Positions 35,113 through 44,925 of a stretch of DNA of 64,000 nucleotides are shown piece by piece; the first letter of the stretch is position 1, and each line of letters begins with the position of its first letter. Origin of the DNA: Myxococcota bacterium (GTDB lineage: Bacteria > Myxococcota_A > UBA796); the NCBI GenBank assembly GCA_029251165.1, contig JAQXDW010000103.1, positions 1 to 64,000 on the forward strand, given 5' to 3'. The notes below the pieces were generated by a model. The model was not told the origin of the DNA, made no database searches, and saw nothing but the letters and a program-made list of their open reading frames with translations. Made by a program: the position numbers and the translations under genes.

Positions 35113-36939
35113 TCACTTGTCGGTTGGAACCGCGCGCTCGTTGGACAGCCGTGGTCCAGAGACCTCGACTGGCACGATCTCACCAATCTCAACGGGGGCT
35201 GGAATCCGGCTGATTCGCCAGACCCTTCCTGCACCCGCTGAGACCATCGGCTTCCCCCAGATCTGCTGAAAGAATTCCGTGAACGAGGCCGCCCAGGCTC
35301 CCTCCAGCCCGGGACTGTAGACCGCTGGATCGACGACTGCGAACTCGAAGCCGTCTGCCATCAGCGCCGAGACGTCGTCTGGGGTGATGGTGGCACCCTT
35401 GAATGTCCCGATGCTGACCTGCTCCAGCGCGGAGAGCACCCGGTTCTGTCGGATGTAGGTCTCATAGCGGGGCGGCCGGTGCGCGGGGATGTGATCCCCG
35501 AGGCCACCGAGGATGGGCTGGCCGTGGAAGGTCTGCAGCCACAGCATGTGCCGGGAGATCTCGTTGAGGCTGAGGACTGGTGTGGTGAGGATCGGCCCAT
35601 TGACGACCTCGTAGAGCCGTGCGTTGTACTCCCGAGGTGGGTTGGCTTCGACGGGGAGGTAGGGATTGCGGAGCGGAGCATCGATGACCACCGCGGCGAT
35701 CGCGAGGCCGACGATGAGCTTCCGGCGCTCCGGCCAGATCCGGGAGAGGTGCTCCAGGAACAGTGCTGCGAGCAGGAGCAGTCCGACAAGCGTGAGAATC
35801 TCGAGACGCTGCGGCCACCAGAAGCGCTGAAAGAATGGAAGGTTGTCGTACAGCCAGAGGTAGGGCAGGGCGATCCGCTCGGGCACCAGCCCGGTCCACT
35901 TCAGGTACGGTCCCAGCGTCAGCAGATAGCCCCCGGCTGCCAGCAGGACCCACCGCATGCGGCCGTAGATGCTGCGGGTGACGACGGCGCCGGCAGCCAG
36001 CGCGAGCAGGACCAGTGCGATCCGCTTGTCTTCGGGGTCGTTTGGGGTGTGAAGCAGCGGCCACAGCGGCCAGTGAGACTGGTTGATCGCCATGGACAGT
36101 CCAAATTCACCACGCCCCAGCGAGCCGTACTGGCCCATCCAGGGCTCCAGCTCGCGCACAACGCCGGGCAGGTTCTCGTAGCTGGCAACGAGTCCGAGCA
36201 CGTAGGGCATGCAGATCGCGATGGTGACCCCGGCGGCGACCAGGAGGTGCTGCCAGCGGCGCACGGTCCAGAACCAGAACTCTCCCAGCCAGACAGGAAT
36301 CGCGGCGAGGGTGAGGAACAGCCCGTAGTACCAGTACGTCAGGTGGGCGGCGGCCGCTGCGATCCCGGTGAGAACGGCGATGAGGAAGGAGCCCTGTCCC
36401 TTTGCGATGCGGACGATCCCGGCGAGGCCGAGCAGCCAGAAGATCATCAGCGACTGACTGAGGCGGCCGTGAGTCAGCTCCAGCAGGAAGAAGGTCGAGG
36501 TCTCCAGCGACACCCCGGTAAAGATCGCGACCATCCGGGAGGAGCCGACCGAGCGGACCAGGATGTGCGCTCCGGCTGCTGAGGTGGCGAGGGTCAGCAC
36601 TGCGAAGAGGTTGTAGCCGATGCGGGCACCGAGCAGCTTCAGCAGCGGCCAGGCGAGCAGGGCGTCGAGGAGGTTGTACTGCGCGAGGGGGCGCTGGCCG
36701 ACCGGGAAGAAGTTGTGCGTGCCGTCAAACGGGTTGCTCCCGCTCAAGATGGCCTCGCCCGTCCACCAGAACGCCCAGGCGGTGCCCGTCCAGTCTGGCT
36801 GGTCTCCGCCGCCGATGAGGTCCGTGCTGCTGAGCCATGCCGGAGCGGTCACCAGGAAGGCAACCACCAGGTAGATCAGGCCCGCATTCAGACGGCGACG
36901 CCACCGCGGAATCTCAAGCGCCTCGAAGTCCGTGCTCAT
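35113..36939 (-). CDS. Polytopic membrane protein, GT-C glycosyltransferase-like
   Basis: The 608-residue protein has about ten to twelve hydrophobic helices after a short basic N terminus and a ~170-residue soluble C-terminal end. The first loop has clustered Asp and Asn residues (LIGGGDQPDWTGTAWAFWW), as in lipid-linked sugar GT-C transferases and YfhO-like proteins. It lies 12 bases downstream of priA and probably shares its transcript. Function beyond a membrane glycosyltransferase-like fold is a guess. Confidence 0.65.
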   Translation of the reverse strand: MSTDFEALEIPRWRRRLNAGLIYLVVAFLVTAPAWLSSTDLIGGGDQPDWTGTAWAFWWTGEAILSGSNPFDGTHNFFPVGQRPLAQYNLLDALLAWPLLKLLGARIGYNLFAVLTLATSAAGAHILVRSVGSSRMVAIFTGVSLETSTFFLLELTHGRLSQSLMIFWLLGLAGIVRIAKGQGSFLIAVLTGIAAAAAHLTYWYYGLFLTLAAIPVWLGEFWFWTVRRWQHLLVAAGVTIAICMPYVLGLVASYENLPGVVRELEPWMGQYGSLGRGEFGLSMAINQSHWPLWPLLHTPNDPEDKRIALVLLALAAGAVVTRSIYGRMRWVLLAAGGYLLTLGPYLKWTGLVPERIALPYLWLYDNLPFFQRFWWPQRLEILTLVGLLLLAALFLEHLSRIWPERRKLIVGLAIAAVVIDAPLRNPYLPVEANPPREYNARLYEVVNGPILTTPVLSLNEISRHMLWLQTFHGQPILGGLGDHIPAHRPPRYETYIRQNRVLSALEQVSIGTFKGATITPDDVSALMADGFEFAVVDPAVYSPGLEGAWAASFTEFFQQIWGKPMVSAGAGRVWRISRIPAPVEIGEIVPVEVSGPRLSNERAVPTDK

Positions 36940-36951
36940 CGCTCCGTGAGC

Positions 36952-39384
36952 TTACAGCAGACTGCGGGGATCGACATCCAGGGTGACCCGAACCCGGCCG
37001 CGACCCGCGCTTCGGAGCGTGCTGCGGTTCTCGCTCAGCCAGGCCCGCAGCGCAGCGACGTCGTGGCCCCGGAGGATGAGCTGATACCGCCAGCGACCGA
37101 CCAGCCTGGAGAGCGGCGCGAGCACTGGTCCGAGCAGATCGACACGGGCATTTGCTGCCGCAACCCGGAGTTCCTGAGCGAGCTTTCCGGCACGCTCACG
37201 GGTCTGTTCACGATCTGCGCCCTCGATTCGGACCAGCACCAGCCGAGAGAACGGGGGGTAGCGAAGGATGCGGCGCTGGCGGATTTCCTGGGCGTAGAAC
37301 ACCATCGCTGGATCCTCGACCTTCTTGTTGAACTCACCGGACAGCAGGCGGAAGACGAAGTGGTCTGGGTGTCGGGTCTGCACGAGGACCCGACCAGCAG
37401 CATCGCCCCGCCCGGCGCGTCCGGCGAGCTGCGTGGCGAGGGCATAGGTGCGCTCGGCGCTGCGGAAGTCGGGCAGCATCAGGATGTGATCGATTCCGAC
37501 GACTGCGGCGAGCTGCACGTCGGGGAAGTCGTGTCCTTTCGCGACGAGCTGCGTTCCGACGAGGAGCTGGGCCTGTCCGGTGCGGAAGGCCTCCAGGATC
37601 TTGAAGTGGGCGCCGTGTCCAGCGGTGGTGTCGGCGTCCATTCGGAGGATCCCGACACCGGGGAATTGCTCCTTGAGCTCCTCTTCGACCCGCTCAGTGC
37701 CGTGTCCGATGACCTCGAAGTCGGTTCCGCAGGCCGGGCAGTCCCGCACGAAGTCTCGGTGGAAGCCGCAGTAGTGGCAATTCAGTCGGCATCTATGGCG
37801 GTGGTAGACGAGGTTAACCCCACATGATGGGCAGTCGTAGTGCGCTCCACAGCCCGGACACTCCACCACAGGCGCATACCCTCGGCGGTTGTACAGCACG
37901 ATCGCCTTGCTGCCTGCGGAGATGACATCGGCGATTGCTGCGCGGACCTCGGGCGCGATGGCCTGCCGAGCGGGGCGCCCTCGGGTGTCGATCAGCTCGA
38001 TGTCAGGGACCGCACGGGGAGTGGCCCGGTTGCGCATGCGCAGCATGACGTAGCGACTTGAGGCTGCGTTGTGCCAGCTCTCCAGCGAGGGCGTTGCGCT
38101 GCCAAGGATGACTGGACACTGCCCCAGCCGACCCCGCAGCACGGCCAGATCCCGGGCATGGTAGCGAACCCCTTCATCCTGCTTGTAGGAGTCGTCGTGC
38201 TCTTCATCCACCACGATGAGCCCGAGGCGCTGGAACGGCGCGAACAATGCAGAGCGAGCACCGACGGCAATGGTGCACTCTCCAGCGCGGATCCGGCGCC
38301 ACTCACGCAGACGCTCGGTGCTGGTGAGGCCCGAGTGCAGCACCGCGACCCGGTCACCGAATCGTGCCCGGACTCGACCCGTGAGCAGCGGAGTCAGCGC
38401 GATCTCCGGAACCAGGATGAGCACCTGCTTGCCGCTCTGAATAATGGTCGCAGCGGCCTGGAGGTAGACCTCGGTCTTGCCGGAGCCGGTGACCCCATGG
38501 AGCAGGAACGTCCCCTGAGTGGCGGCCCGAATGGCATGCAGTGCTGCCGCCTGCTCGGCGTTGGGGGTGAACGCTTGCTTGCGCCCGGGCATCTCCTGCG
38601 GGGCGGCAGCCCGACGGTCCTCACGGGTGCCGCGCTTGAGGATGCCCATTTCCTCAAGGCGCACGATGGCGCTGCGGGCATTTGGCCCCTCTTTCTCCAG
38701 GATCTTCGGAAGATCAAGTGGTCCATCTGCCGCCAGCAGCATCTCGACCACGCCCCGCTGACGCTTGCCACGAAGGCTGGGGATCTTCTCTTTGTCCATG
38801 ACCAGCCGGACAGTGGTGATCTTGCTGGCAGGGCCTCCGAACTCCCGCTCCTCTAAGCAGATGAGCCCTGCCCGGAGGAGGGCATCGATGGCTGACGAGA
38901 CCTCATCGGTGGTCAGCTCGTTGTGGAGCATTCGGGTGAGACCGCGCCGGGTCTTTCCTGGCCGGGAGACCACCTCGCGCAGGACTGTAGCGCGTGGACC
39001 CGCCTCCACAGCATCTCCCGCCAGGGCCTCGACGCCCTCTTCCGTCGGGATGTGCACCCGTCGGGCCTTCTGCCGATAGGCGACCGGCAGCGCCGTCGCG
39101 ATGACCTCACCGAGGCCGGCGAGGTAGTAGCGAGAGATCCACTTAAAGAAGTTGAGCTGGCCATGGTCAAACGCCGGCATGACGTCGATGAGGCGATCGA
39201 TCTCCTTGGCCTTGGCGTAGTCGGTCTCCTCGAGGAGCTCGACGACATAGCCAGAGACCTTCTGACGGCCAAACGGCACCGAGACCGTGTGACCGATCTC
39301 AAGCTCAAGTCCCTCCGGTACCTTGTAGGTGTACAGGCCATCCACCGGAAGGGAGACTGCAATCCGCGCAAAGCTCACCAGCAT
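36952..39384 (-). CDS. priA: Primosomal replication restart helicase PriA
   Basis: Restarts stalled forks by loading the replicative helicase. The 810-residue protein has the N-terminal DNA-binding domains, Walker A GVTGSGKTE near residue 298, the DEEH box (VDEEHDDSYKQDEG) near 391, and the zinc-binding insert with eight Cys (CPGCGAHYDCPSCG and CHYCG, CPACG) at about 508-565. Helicase motifs V-VI (AQLLVGTQLVAKGHDFP, LAGRAGRGDAAG) follow. All expected motifs are intact. Confidence 0.95.
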   Translation of the reverse strand: MLVSFARIAVSLPVDGLYTYKVPEGLELEIGHTVSVPFGRQKVSGYVVELLEETDYAKAKEIDRLIDVMPAFDHGQLNFFKWISRYYLAGLGEVIATALPVAYRQKARRVHIPTEEGVEALAGDAVEAGPRATVLREVVSRPGKTRRGLTRMLHNELTTDEVSSAIDALLRAGLICLEEREFGGPASKITTVRLVMDKEKIPSLRGKRQRGVVEMLLAADGPLDLPKILEKEGPNARSAIVRLEEMGILKRGTREDRRAAAPQEMPGRKQAFTPNAEQAAALHAIRAATQGTFLLHGVTGSGKTEVYLQAAATIIQSGKQVLILVPEIALTPLLTGRVRARFGDRVAVLHSGLTSTERLREWRRIRAGECTIAVGARSALFAPFQRLGLIVVDEEHDDSYKQDEGVRYHARDLAVLRGRLGQCPVILGSATPSLESWHNAASSRYVMLRMRNRATPRAVPDIELIDTRGRPARQAIAPEVRAAIADVISAGSKAIVLYNRRGYAPVVECPGCGAHYDCPSCGVNLVYHRHRCRLNCHYCGFHRDFVRDCPACGTDFEVIGHGTERVEEELKEQFPGVGILRMDADTTAGHGAHFKILEAFRTGQAQLLVGTQLVAKGHDFPDVQLAAVVGIDHILMLPDFRSAERTYALATQLAGRAGRGDAAGRVLVQTRHPDHFVFRLLSGEFNKKVEDPAMVFYAQEIRQRRILRYPPFSRLVLVRIEGADREQTRERAGKLAQELRVAAANARVDLLGPVLAPLSRLVGRWRYQLILRGHDVAALRAWLSENRSTLRSAGRGRVRVTLDVDPRSLL

Positions 39385-39442
39385 GCTCCGGTGGGAAGTC
39401 TAACCACCGATGACGTCGCGAGGCGGACAGGTTCTTTCCGGT

Positions 39443-40333
39443 TCAGTCACCGGAGCCGTAGAGCGCGGTGACTTCCGCGAGGACTGCTGCGAATTCATTC
39501 TGTAAATCTGGGCGCGTGGCAGCGGCGAACATTGCCGCGCGGAGCATCCCGAGGACATGACCGGTGTCGTGTCGGATGCCAGGGAAGCGGGTGCCGATGA
39601 CCCTTCCCTGACCGGCGAGCACCGCGAGAGCATCGGTGAGCTGGATCTCTCCGCCGGCACCGGGGGGTGTCTGGGCGAGCACGTCGAAGATGTCTGGCGG
39701 CAGGACGTAGCGTCCAACGATCGCCTGACGGCTCGGTGCCTCCTCTGGCCTCGGCTTCTCGACCATCGCCGCGACCTGCATCCGGGTCTCATCCAGCCAC
39801 TCACCAGCGCAGATACCGTAGCGACCGGTCTGCTCCTGGGCAACCTCCATCAGCGCGACGACCGCGTGGCTGGGCGGCATGGTCTGATGGACGGCGAGGA
39901 GGTGTCCGAGGGCAGGGGATTCGTTGAAGATGACTTCGTCTCCAAGCATGACCGCGAACGGCTCTCCACCCACGGCAGCCTGAGCACATCCGACCGCGTG
40001 GCCGAGGCCCAGCGTCTGCTGCTGGCGAATGGTGACCACCTCTGTGCGGCTACAGACCTCCAGCACCCGCTCCAGAAGCGCGAGCTTGCCGGCCGACCGG
40101 AGGTGGGCTTCCAGCGACGGGGAGCGATCAAAGAAGTCGGCCAGTGCATCCTTGCCCCGGGACGTGATCAAGACAATGCGCTCGATTCCCGCTTCGACCG
40201 CCTCCGCAACGATGTAGTCAATTACTGGACGATCCAGCAGCGGAAGCAGCTCCTTGGGCACCGACTTGGTTGCCGGTAGAAAGCGTGTTCCCAGTCCTGC
40301 TGCTGGCAGGACCGCGGTTCGGACTCTGTTCAT
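39443..40333 (-). CDS. galU: UTP-glucose-1-phosphate uridylyltransferase
   Basis: Makes UDP-glucose for envelope polysaccharides. The N terminus has the nucleotidyltransferase signature (LPAAGLGTRFLPATKSVPKE), followed by FAVMLGDEVIF and MVEKPRPEEAPS, typical of bacterial GalU; 296 residues is the usual length. It lies 58 bases upstream of priA on the same strand. Confidence 0.93.
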   Translation of the reverse strand: MNRVRTAVLPAAGLGTRFLPATKSVPKELLPLLDRPVIDYIVAEAVEAGIERIVLITSRGKDALADFFDRSPSLEAHLRSAGKLALLERVLEVCSRTEVVTIRQQQTLGLGHAVGCAQAAVGGEPFAVMLGDEVIFNESPALGHLLAVHQTMPPSHAVVALMEVAQEQTGRYGICAGEWLDETRMQVAAMVEKPRPEEAPSRQAIVGRYVLPPDIFDVLAQTPPGAGGEIQLTDALAVLAGQGRVIGTRFPGIRHDTGHVLGMLRAAMFAAATRPDLQNEFAAVLAEVTALYGSGD

Positions 40334-40467
40334 GCCGCTCCCTGCTCCGCTCTCCAGACCGAATTGGGATATGCCACGTCGGTGGTTGAGGCAAAAGGCA
40401 GGGAATGAAGGGGCTGCGAGGCAGTGGCGGCGGCACCCGTGTAGGTTGAGGTTTGTAAGTTGGTTGG

Positions 40468-41370
40468 GTGGCCTCGCAGCCCGTGCAAGGAGATCGGAAG
40501 GTGTGGTGGATAGGATTAGGGGTGATCAGCAATTCTCTGGCTGCGGATCCATGGATGGCCCCGTCCATGGCAGCTGGAGGAGTGACCCGGGCGAACCCCA
40601 CATCGATGGGGGCAATCCTGACCGCCCCAGCGACCCTCGCGCTCACGCCTCGCTACGAGGTGGCCGGCGGCGGACGGGTCGGAACTTCCTCAGTTCTGCG
40701 TGCGGAGGCCGCAGCGACCGACTCAACGACCGGACCGCTGACCCTCGGCCTCATGTACATCCGAGAGGGGGCAAGCTTCGAGGCGACCACCGACGAGCTC
40801 CCAGGCTGGCTGCTGCCCGGTCAGGACACCCTCAACCCCTACACCGAGACGACGGTCGGGGGCGGTATGGCGATGTCTTGGCTCAACCGGCACCTCTCCG
40901 CTGGGGTCGGTGGACGGTTCACACGCTATGCCTCTCGGTTCTCCGAGCAGTCCGACAACTATGCCCTCAACGCCTCCCTCGGCGGTCAGATCGAAGAGCA
41001 GCTGTTCCTGGCGCTGACTGGAGAGAACCTCTACAGCACCGACAGCAGAGACGATCTCAAGCTGGGCTCAGGCATCCGGTGGCAGCCGCCCTCCAAGAGC
41101 GGAGCCTCCCGCTTCGGCATCGAGGCGGATCTGGTCGCGACCCTCGCCGAGGAGACCATGCTCTCCGACATTCACCTCGGCATGGAGGTTCGGCCCTCGC
41201 CGTATGTTCCGATGAGGGCTGGCTTCCACCGCGACGCGCGCTCTGGAGTGGACAGCATTACCGGCGGGATCGGTGCGGGCAGCGAGGAGGCCTTGTTCGA
41301 GTACGCCGCACGGGTCGAGCTCTCTGTCTGGGAGCACAGCCACTCGCTGTCGCTGCGGCTCTTTTTCTAA
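40468..41370 (+). CDS. Probable outer-membrane beta-barrel protein
   Basis: An N-terminal signal sequence (basic QGDRK, hydrophobic VWWIGLGVIS, likely cut after SLA) leads into ~270 residues of alternating strands with Gly turns, ending in an aromatic C terminus (LSLRLFF), as in OmpA-like or PorV-type barrels. Three in-frame GTG starts are possible: 40468 and 40483 give a charged n-region, while 40501 has the best ribosome site (AAGGAG, 8 bases away). Its last ~40 bases also encode, in another frame, the signal peptide of the downstream lipoprotein. Function unknown. Confidence 0.7.
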   Translation: MASQPVQGDRKVWWIGLGVISNSLAADPWMAPSMAAGGVTRANPTSMGAILTAPATLALTPRYEVAGGGRVGTSSVLRAEAAATDSTTGPLTLGLMYIREGASFEATTDELPGWLLPGQDTLNPYTETTVGGGMAMSWLNRHLSAGVGGRFTRYASRFSEQSDNYALNASLGGQIEEQLFLALTGENLYSTDSRDDLKLGSGIRWQPPSKSGASRFGIEADLVATLAEETMLSDIHLGMEVRPSPYVPMRAGFHRDARSGVDSITGGIGAGSEEALFEYAARVELSVWEHSHSLSLRLFF

Positions 41371-42080
41371 GCGGCTGCGCGGATCCGGCGCCCTCGCCCG
41401 TTCGCGAATACCTTGCTGCGGTCGAGGCTATGGACCCGTCGCGCTGCATGCCGATCTCTGATGCCGGGCTCGCCGGAGAGTGCATCAGCCTCACGGCTCG
41501 AGAGCTGGCCCAGGACGGTCAGCTCGATGCTGCCCTGGCCACCTGCCAGGGGATGTCACCGGGGGGCTGGCGTGACGAGTGCTTCTTCCTCATCTCAGAC
41601 GTCTCCCGGCTCTCTGGCGATGCTGCAAAGCAGGCCTGCGCGGCCGCTGGGCAATTCCGCAACCAGTGTGTCGGGCATGCCATCTCGCGAGAGGTCTCCG
41701 AGGTCCTCAACGCGGCGACGCTCGGCGGCGAGGCCGAGGCCTATGCGCAGCTTGATGTGGTGGTCCAGCGCTACATCCCTGGGAGGGAGCGCGAGGGGCG
41801 GATTCGGCAGATCATGGCTGGATACCTCGCTGATCGCTCTCCGACGGAGCCGTTCTCGCTCGCGCTCTGCGGAACCGCGCCCCCGATGCTCTGTCAGGAG
41901 GCGTACATCGAGCGTGTCCGCAACGCGGAGCGTGCGGCAGGACAAGAAGACGGGGCGTGGCGACGGGCCTGTGGTACCCACGTCAGCGTGGCCCGTGCAA
42001 TGTCACTCGACCTACCGGGATGGACCCCGGACTTCGACGGCCTCGCGCGCGCAGCCTGGAGCCAACTCTGCCACCGCTAG
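41328..42080 (+). CDS. Lipoprotein with repeated Cys pairs; non-canonical start
   Basis: The frame encodes a lipoprotein signal (LAVAAALFLSGC) followed by an Ala/Glu-rich helical domain of ~230 residues with about nine Cys residues after the lipobox. No ATG, GTG or TTG lies close upstream of the signal in frame; a CTG at 41328 is the nearest plausible start. The first internal ATG (41430) would lose the lipobox. The signal coincides with the last strand of the upstream barrel gene in a different frame. No family recognised. Confidence 0.6.
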   Translation: MGAQPLAVAAALFLSGCADPAPSPVREYLAAVEAMDPSRCMPISDAGLAGECISLTARELAQDGQLDAALATCQGMSPGGWRDECFFLISDVSRLSGDAAKQACAAAGQFRNQCVGHAISREVSEVLNAATLGGEAEAYAQLDVVVQRYIPGREREGRIRQIMAGYLADRSPTEPFSLALCGTAPPMLCQEAYIERVRNAERAAGQEDGAWRRACGTHVSVARAMSLDLPGWTPDFDGLARAAWSQLCHR

Positions 42081-42112
42081 GCGGCCGTCGAACCACTCCC
42101 GAGGGGCCGCTT
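42079..42112. terminator. Weak hairpin between convergent genes
   Basis: An inverted repeat (GCGGCC at 42081-42086 and GGCCGC at 42105-42110, extendable by a wobble and an A-T pair) with an 18-base loop lies between two convergent genes. No T-tract follows, so this is a low-confidence terminator. Confidence 0.3.
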
Positions 42113-42131
42113 CGCACACACTGGCCACTGA

Positions 42132-43529
42132 TCAGCCGGCGAGCTGTCCCGTTGCGAGTGCCGTCTCGTCAGCCTCAGCACGTCCAGACTCTCGCAGCAG
42201 CCGCTTGGTGAGCTGGAAGGCATTCTCCATGGAGTGATCCATGTTGTTGTACCAGAACAGCCCGGTACGACCGGCGAGGTGGAGGTTGGAGAACCGAGAC
42301 AATCCGGAGCGCGCGATGTCGAGCTGTCCGGGGTAGCTCTGGTGGTAGATCGGGTAGCTGTTGGGCAGCCGCTCCAGCTTGACGTCGATGACATTGCGAC
42401 GGTTCTTCAGCAGACCGACGGAGACGAGATCGTCGATGACCCAGTCCGTCAGGCGCTCGCCGTGCTGCCAGCGGGCATCTCCCTTCATGCAGGTCACCTC
42501 GCAGCAGTAGCCGCTGGTTCCTGGCGGGGCCGTCTTGGGAGAGAAGTACTTCGGGGTCGAGACCCGGTTGATGAGCAGATCCCGCGCGCCGTAGTAGCAC
42601 CACTGGTAGTCGCGGGGGGCTTCCTCTTTGACCATGACGTTGTAGAGCAGCAGGCCGAGATACCGCAGGTCGGGGACCTGGACCTCAAGCTGCTTGCAGG
42701 CCAGGGTGATCGGCGCGGTCCAGACGACGGTGGACGGCTCGAACTCTTCCTCGCCGGCCTTCACGGAGACCACCTTGCCGTTGCCTCCGGTCATCTCAGC
42801 ACCGTGTCCGGTGATGATGCGTCCGCCGTTGGCGATGACCCGACGAGAGATGGAGGCCCAGGCGTCCTGCATGCCGCCCTGCGGGTACAGGAAGTGCTGG
42901 GACTTCTTGTTGAACTGAAGCAGCGTGGACTTCAGGAGCTGGTAGAGGTTCTGCATCTGCGCGTTGTCATCAATGATTGCGCGGTTGATGCCGACCTTGG
43001 CCCAGTCGGAGTGGGTCTCGTTGGGGTGAATCCCCAGGAACTTGATCGAGTAGCCCTCGAAGAAGTGCTTGTAGAGCGTCGGACCGTACTGGCGGAGGAT
43101 GTAGTTCTGGAAGTTGTCCTCGCCGTACTCTTTGTACCCGTTGACCGCGAGATCCACGAACGCCCTGCCGGCGAGCTCGGGGGGGAGCTGGACGAGGTTC
43201 TGCGGCTTGATCGGCCAGGAGTAGTACTTGCCCTTGAAGTAGACCTCGCTCTTTCTTGGAAAGAAGGTCCCAGGCTCGTCAAGGATGCGCTCCAGGTAGC
43301 TCTTGACGTTCGGGTTGTTCGTGTCAAAGCGGTGGGGGCCGCAGTCGAACACGAACTGATCGTCGTGGTAGCGAAACGAGCGCGCGAGCCCGCCGACCTT
43401 GTCGAGCTTCTCAATGACGACGACTTTGACGCCGGCCTCAGAGAGAAGGTGTGCGGTAATCAGGCCCGTGACACCGCCGCCGACGATGACCACTGGCTTG
43501 CTGAAGACTGATGTTGAGGCTCCGCTCAT
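42132..43529 (-). CDS. FAD-dependent oxidoreductase, amine oxidase/protoporphyrinogen oxidase-like
   Basis: The N terminus has the dinucleotide-binding GxGxxG fold (PVVIVGGGVTGLITAHLLSEA) and the conserved EKLDKVGGLARSF. The C-terminal part ends in NNMDHSMENAFQLTKRLL, resembling UDP-galactopyranose mutase-like and carotenoid-desaturase-like proteins. The start at 43529 has a GAGGAG site 5-6 bases upstream; a longer frame to 43625 lacks one. The substrate is not evident. The divergent peptidase gene lies 70 bases away. Confidence 0.8.
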   Translation of the reverse strand: MSGASTSVFSKPVVIVGGGVTGLITAHLLSEAGVKVVVIEKLDKVGGLARSFRYHDDQFVFDCGPHRFDTNNPNVKSYLERILDEPGTFFPRKSEVYFKGKYYSWPIKPQNLVQLPPELAGRAFVDLAVNGYKEYGEDNFQNYILRQYGPTLYKHFFEGYSIKFLGIHPNETHSDWAKVGINRAIIDDNAQMQNLYQLLKSTLLQFNKKSQHFLYPQGGMQDAWASISRRVIANGGRIITGHGAEMTGGNGKVVSVKAGEEEFEPSTVVWTAPITLACKQLEVQVPDLRYLGLLLYNVMVKEEAPRDYQWCYYGARDLLINRVSTPKYFSPKTAPPGTSGYCCEVTCMKGDARWQHGERLTDWVIDDLVSVGLLKNRRNVIDVKLERLPNSYPIYHQSYPGQLDIARSGLSRFSNLHLAGRTGLFWYNNMDHSMENAFQLTKRLLRESGRAEADETALATGQLAG

Positions 43530-43599
43530 CGCTCCTCGTGGGTTCTGTCGAGACTGTGTATTGTTCCATAGCCCGTTGTCCAGCGGGAGAGGGGTTAGG

Positions 43600-44925
43600 A
43601 TGGTCGGCATGACGTCAATGCCCAATGCCGCCCTCCATCGGCTCCATCGACAGCGGCTCCTCCAGCGACTCGACGCGGACGCTGCGCTGATCTTCGGCGC
43701 AGAGCACCATCTTCGAAATGGTGATTCAGAGTACCGATATCGGCCGTCGTCTGATGTGGTCTATCTGACGGGATGGGAGGAACCACAGGTCGCCATTCTC
43801 CTCCGACCTGGGGCAGACCATCCCTTCATTATGTTTGTTCAGCCGCGGGATCCGGTCAGAGAGTCCTGGGAAGGACGTCGTGCTGGTGTCAAGGGGGCTG
43901 AGGAGCAGTTCGGCGCAGATGCTGCGTTTGCGTTTGGAGAACTTGCCGCGAAGCTCCCGGGGCTGCTCCAGGGCTACCGAACGCTGCACTACCGATTTGC
44001 CGACAACCCAGAGCATGATCGCCTCCTCGCCAAGTCCATTCGCAGTGCTCGTCGCACCGCAAAGAACAACGGCCTCGACGTCCCCGATGCGTTCATCGAC
44101 CCCGCTCGGGTGCTCCACGAGCTGCGGCTGTACAAGTCCGATGCGGAGCTGACGCTGCTGAGAAAGGCCGCGAGCATCACCGATGAGGCGTTTCGTGCTG
44201 CGATGGCGGCCACCTCACCAGACGCTCATGAGTATGAACTTGAGGCCATCATTGAGGGCACCTTTCGCCGACGGGGCGGCCAGGGGCCGGGCTATGCCAC
44301 CATCGTCGGTGGCGGAGAGAATGCCACCATCCTTCACTACAACACCAACCGCGACCCGCTCACAGCAGGCACGCTGGTCTGTGTGGATGCCGGCTGTGAG
44401 TATGGCTGGTATACCGCCGATGTCACCCGCACCTGGCCGGTCTCTGGGCGCTTCTCTGCTCCCCAGCGCCAGCTCTACACGGTGGTCCTCTCTGCACAGC
44501 TCGCGGCCATCGATGCGGCCCGCCCTGGGGCAACCTTCCTCGACATTCACCACGTCGCCACCAGGGTGCTGACCGAGGGCATGGTGGCGATCGGGCTGCT
44601 GGAGGGGGATGTCGATGCGCTCATCGAGTCGGATGCGCAGAAGAAGTACTACATGCACGGCACCGGACACTGGCTCGGCCTCGATGTCCACGACGTCGGC
44701 TCGTATGTCGGGGGGGGGCGCAGCCGTGTCCTCGAGCCGGGTATGGTCCTGACTGTTGAGCCGGGCCTCTACATCTCTGCTGACGATGCGGATGCCCCGG
44801 AGGTGTTCCGTGGGATCGGCATCCGAATCGAGGACGATGTCCTGGTCACCGATGGTGCCCCCGATGTCCTCACATCTATGATCCCCAAGAACATCCAGGA
44901 CATCGAGGCTGTAATCAATGGATAG
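43600..44925 (+). CDS. pepP: Xaa-Pro aminopeptidase
   Basis: Removes N-terminal residues ahead of proline. The protein has the N-terminal creatinase-like domain and a C-terminal pita-bread metalloprotease fold with all five ligands: two Asp (VCVDAGCEYGWYTADVTRTW), His (HGTGHWLGLDVHD) and two Glu (LTVEPGLYI and IRIEDD). The ATG at 43600 follows GAGAGGGG; ATGs 9 and 18 bases later are possible. First gene of a four-gene overlapping operon. Confidence 0.9.
   Translation: MVGMTSMPNAALHRLHRQRLLQRLDADAALIFGAEHHLRNGDSEYRYRPSSDVVYLTGWEEPQVAILLRPGADHPFIMFVQPRDPVRESWEGRRAGVKGAEEQFGADAAFAFGELAAKLPGLLQGYRTLHYRFADNPEHDRLLAKSIRSARRTAKNNGLDVPDAFIDPARVLHELRLYKSDAELTLLRKAASITDEAFRAAMAATSPDAHEYELEAIIEGTFRRRGGQGPGYATIVGGGENATILHYNTNRDPLTAGTLVCVDAGCEYGWYTADVTRTWPVSGRFSAPQRQLYTVVLSAQLAAIDAARPGATFLDIHHVATRVLTEGMVAIGLLEGDVDALIESDAQKKYYMHGTGHWLGLDVHDVGSYVGGGRSRVLEPGMVLTVEPGLYISADDADAPEVFRGIGIRIEDDVLVTDGAPDVLTSMIPKNIQDIEAVING

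Noticed and set aside
40254..41327. Upstream extension of the lipoprotein frame
   Set aside because: It lies out of frame across the barrel gene and gives Arg-rich non-protein-like sequence; only the part from the lipobox is credible.
41360..41372. Possible programmed frameshift at CTTTTTC-TAA joining the barrel to the next frame
   Set aside because: The downstream frame has its own lipoprotein signal, and the barrel ends in a normal aromatic C terminus, so two separate proteins fit better; kept only as an alternative.
42234..43511. 425-codon + strand frame opposite the FAD oxidoreductase
   Set aside because: Antisense shadow of a gene with clear FAD motifs.
44706..44720. Run of G bases in the aminopeptidase gene as a possible phase-variable tract or sequencing error
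   Set aside because: The frame stays open through it and the metal ligands on both sides are in frame.
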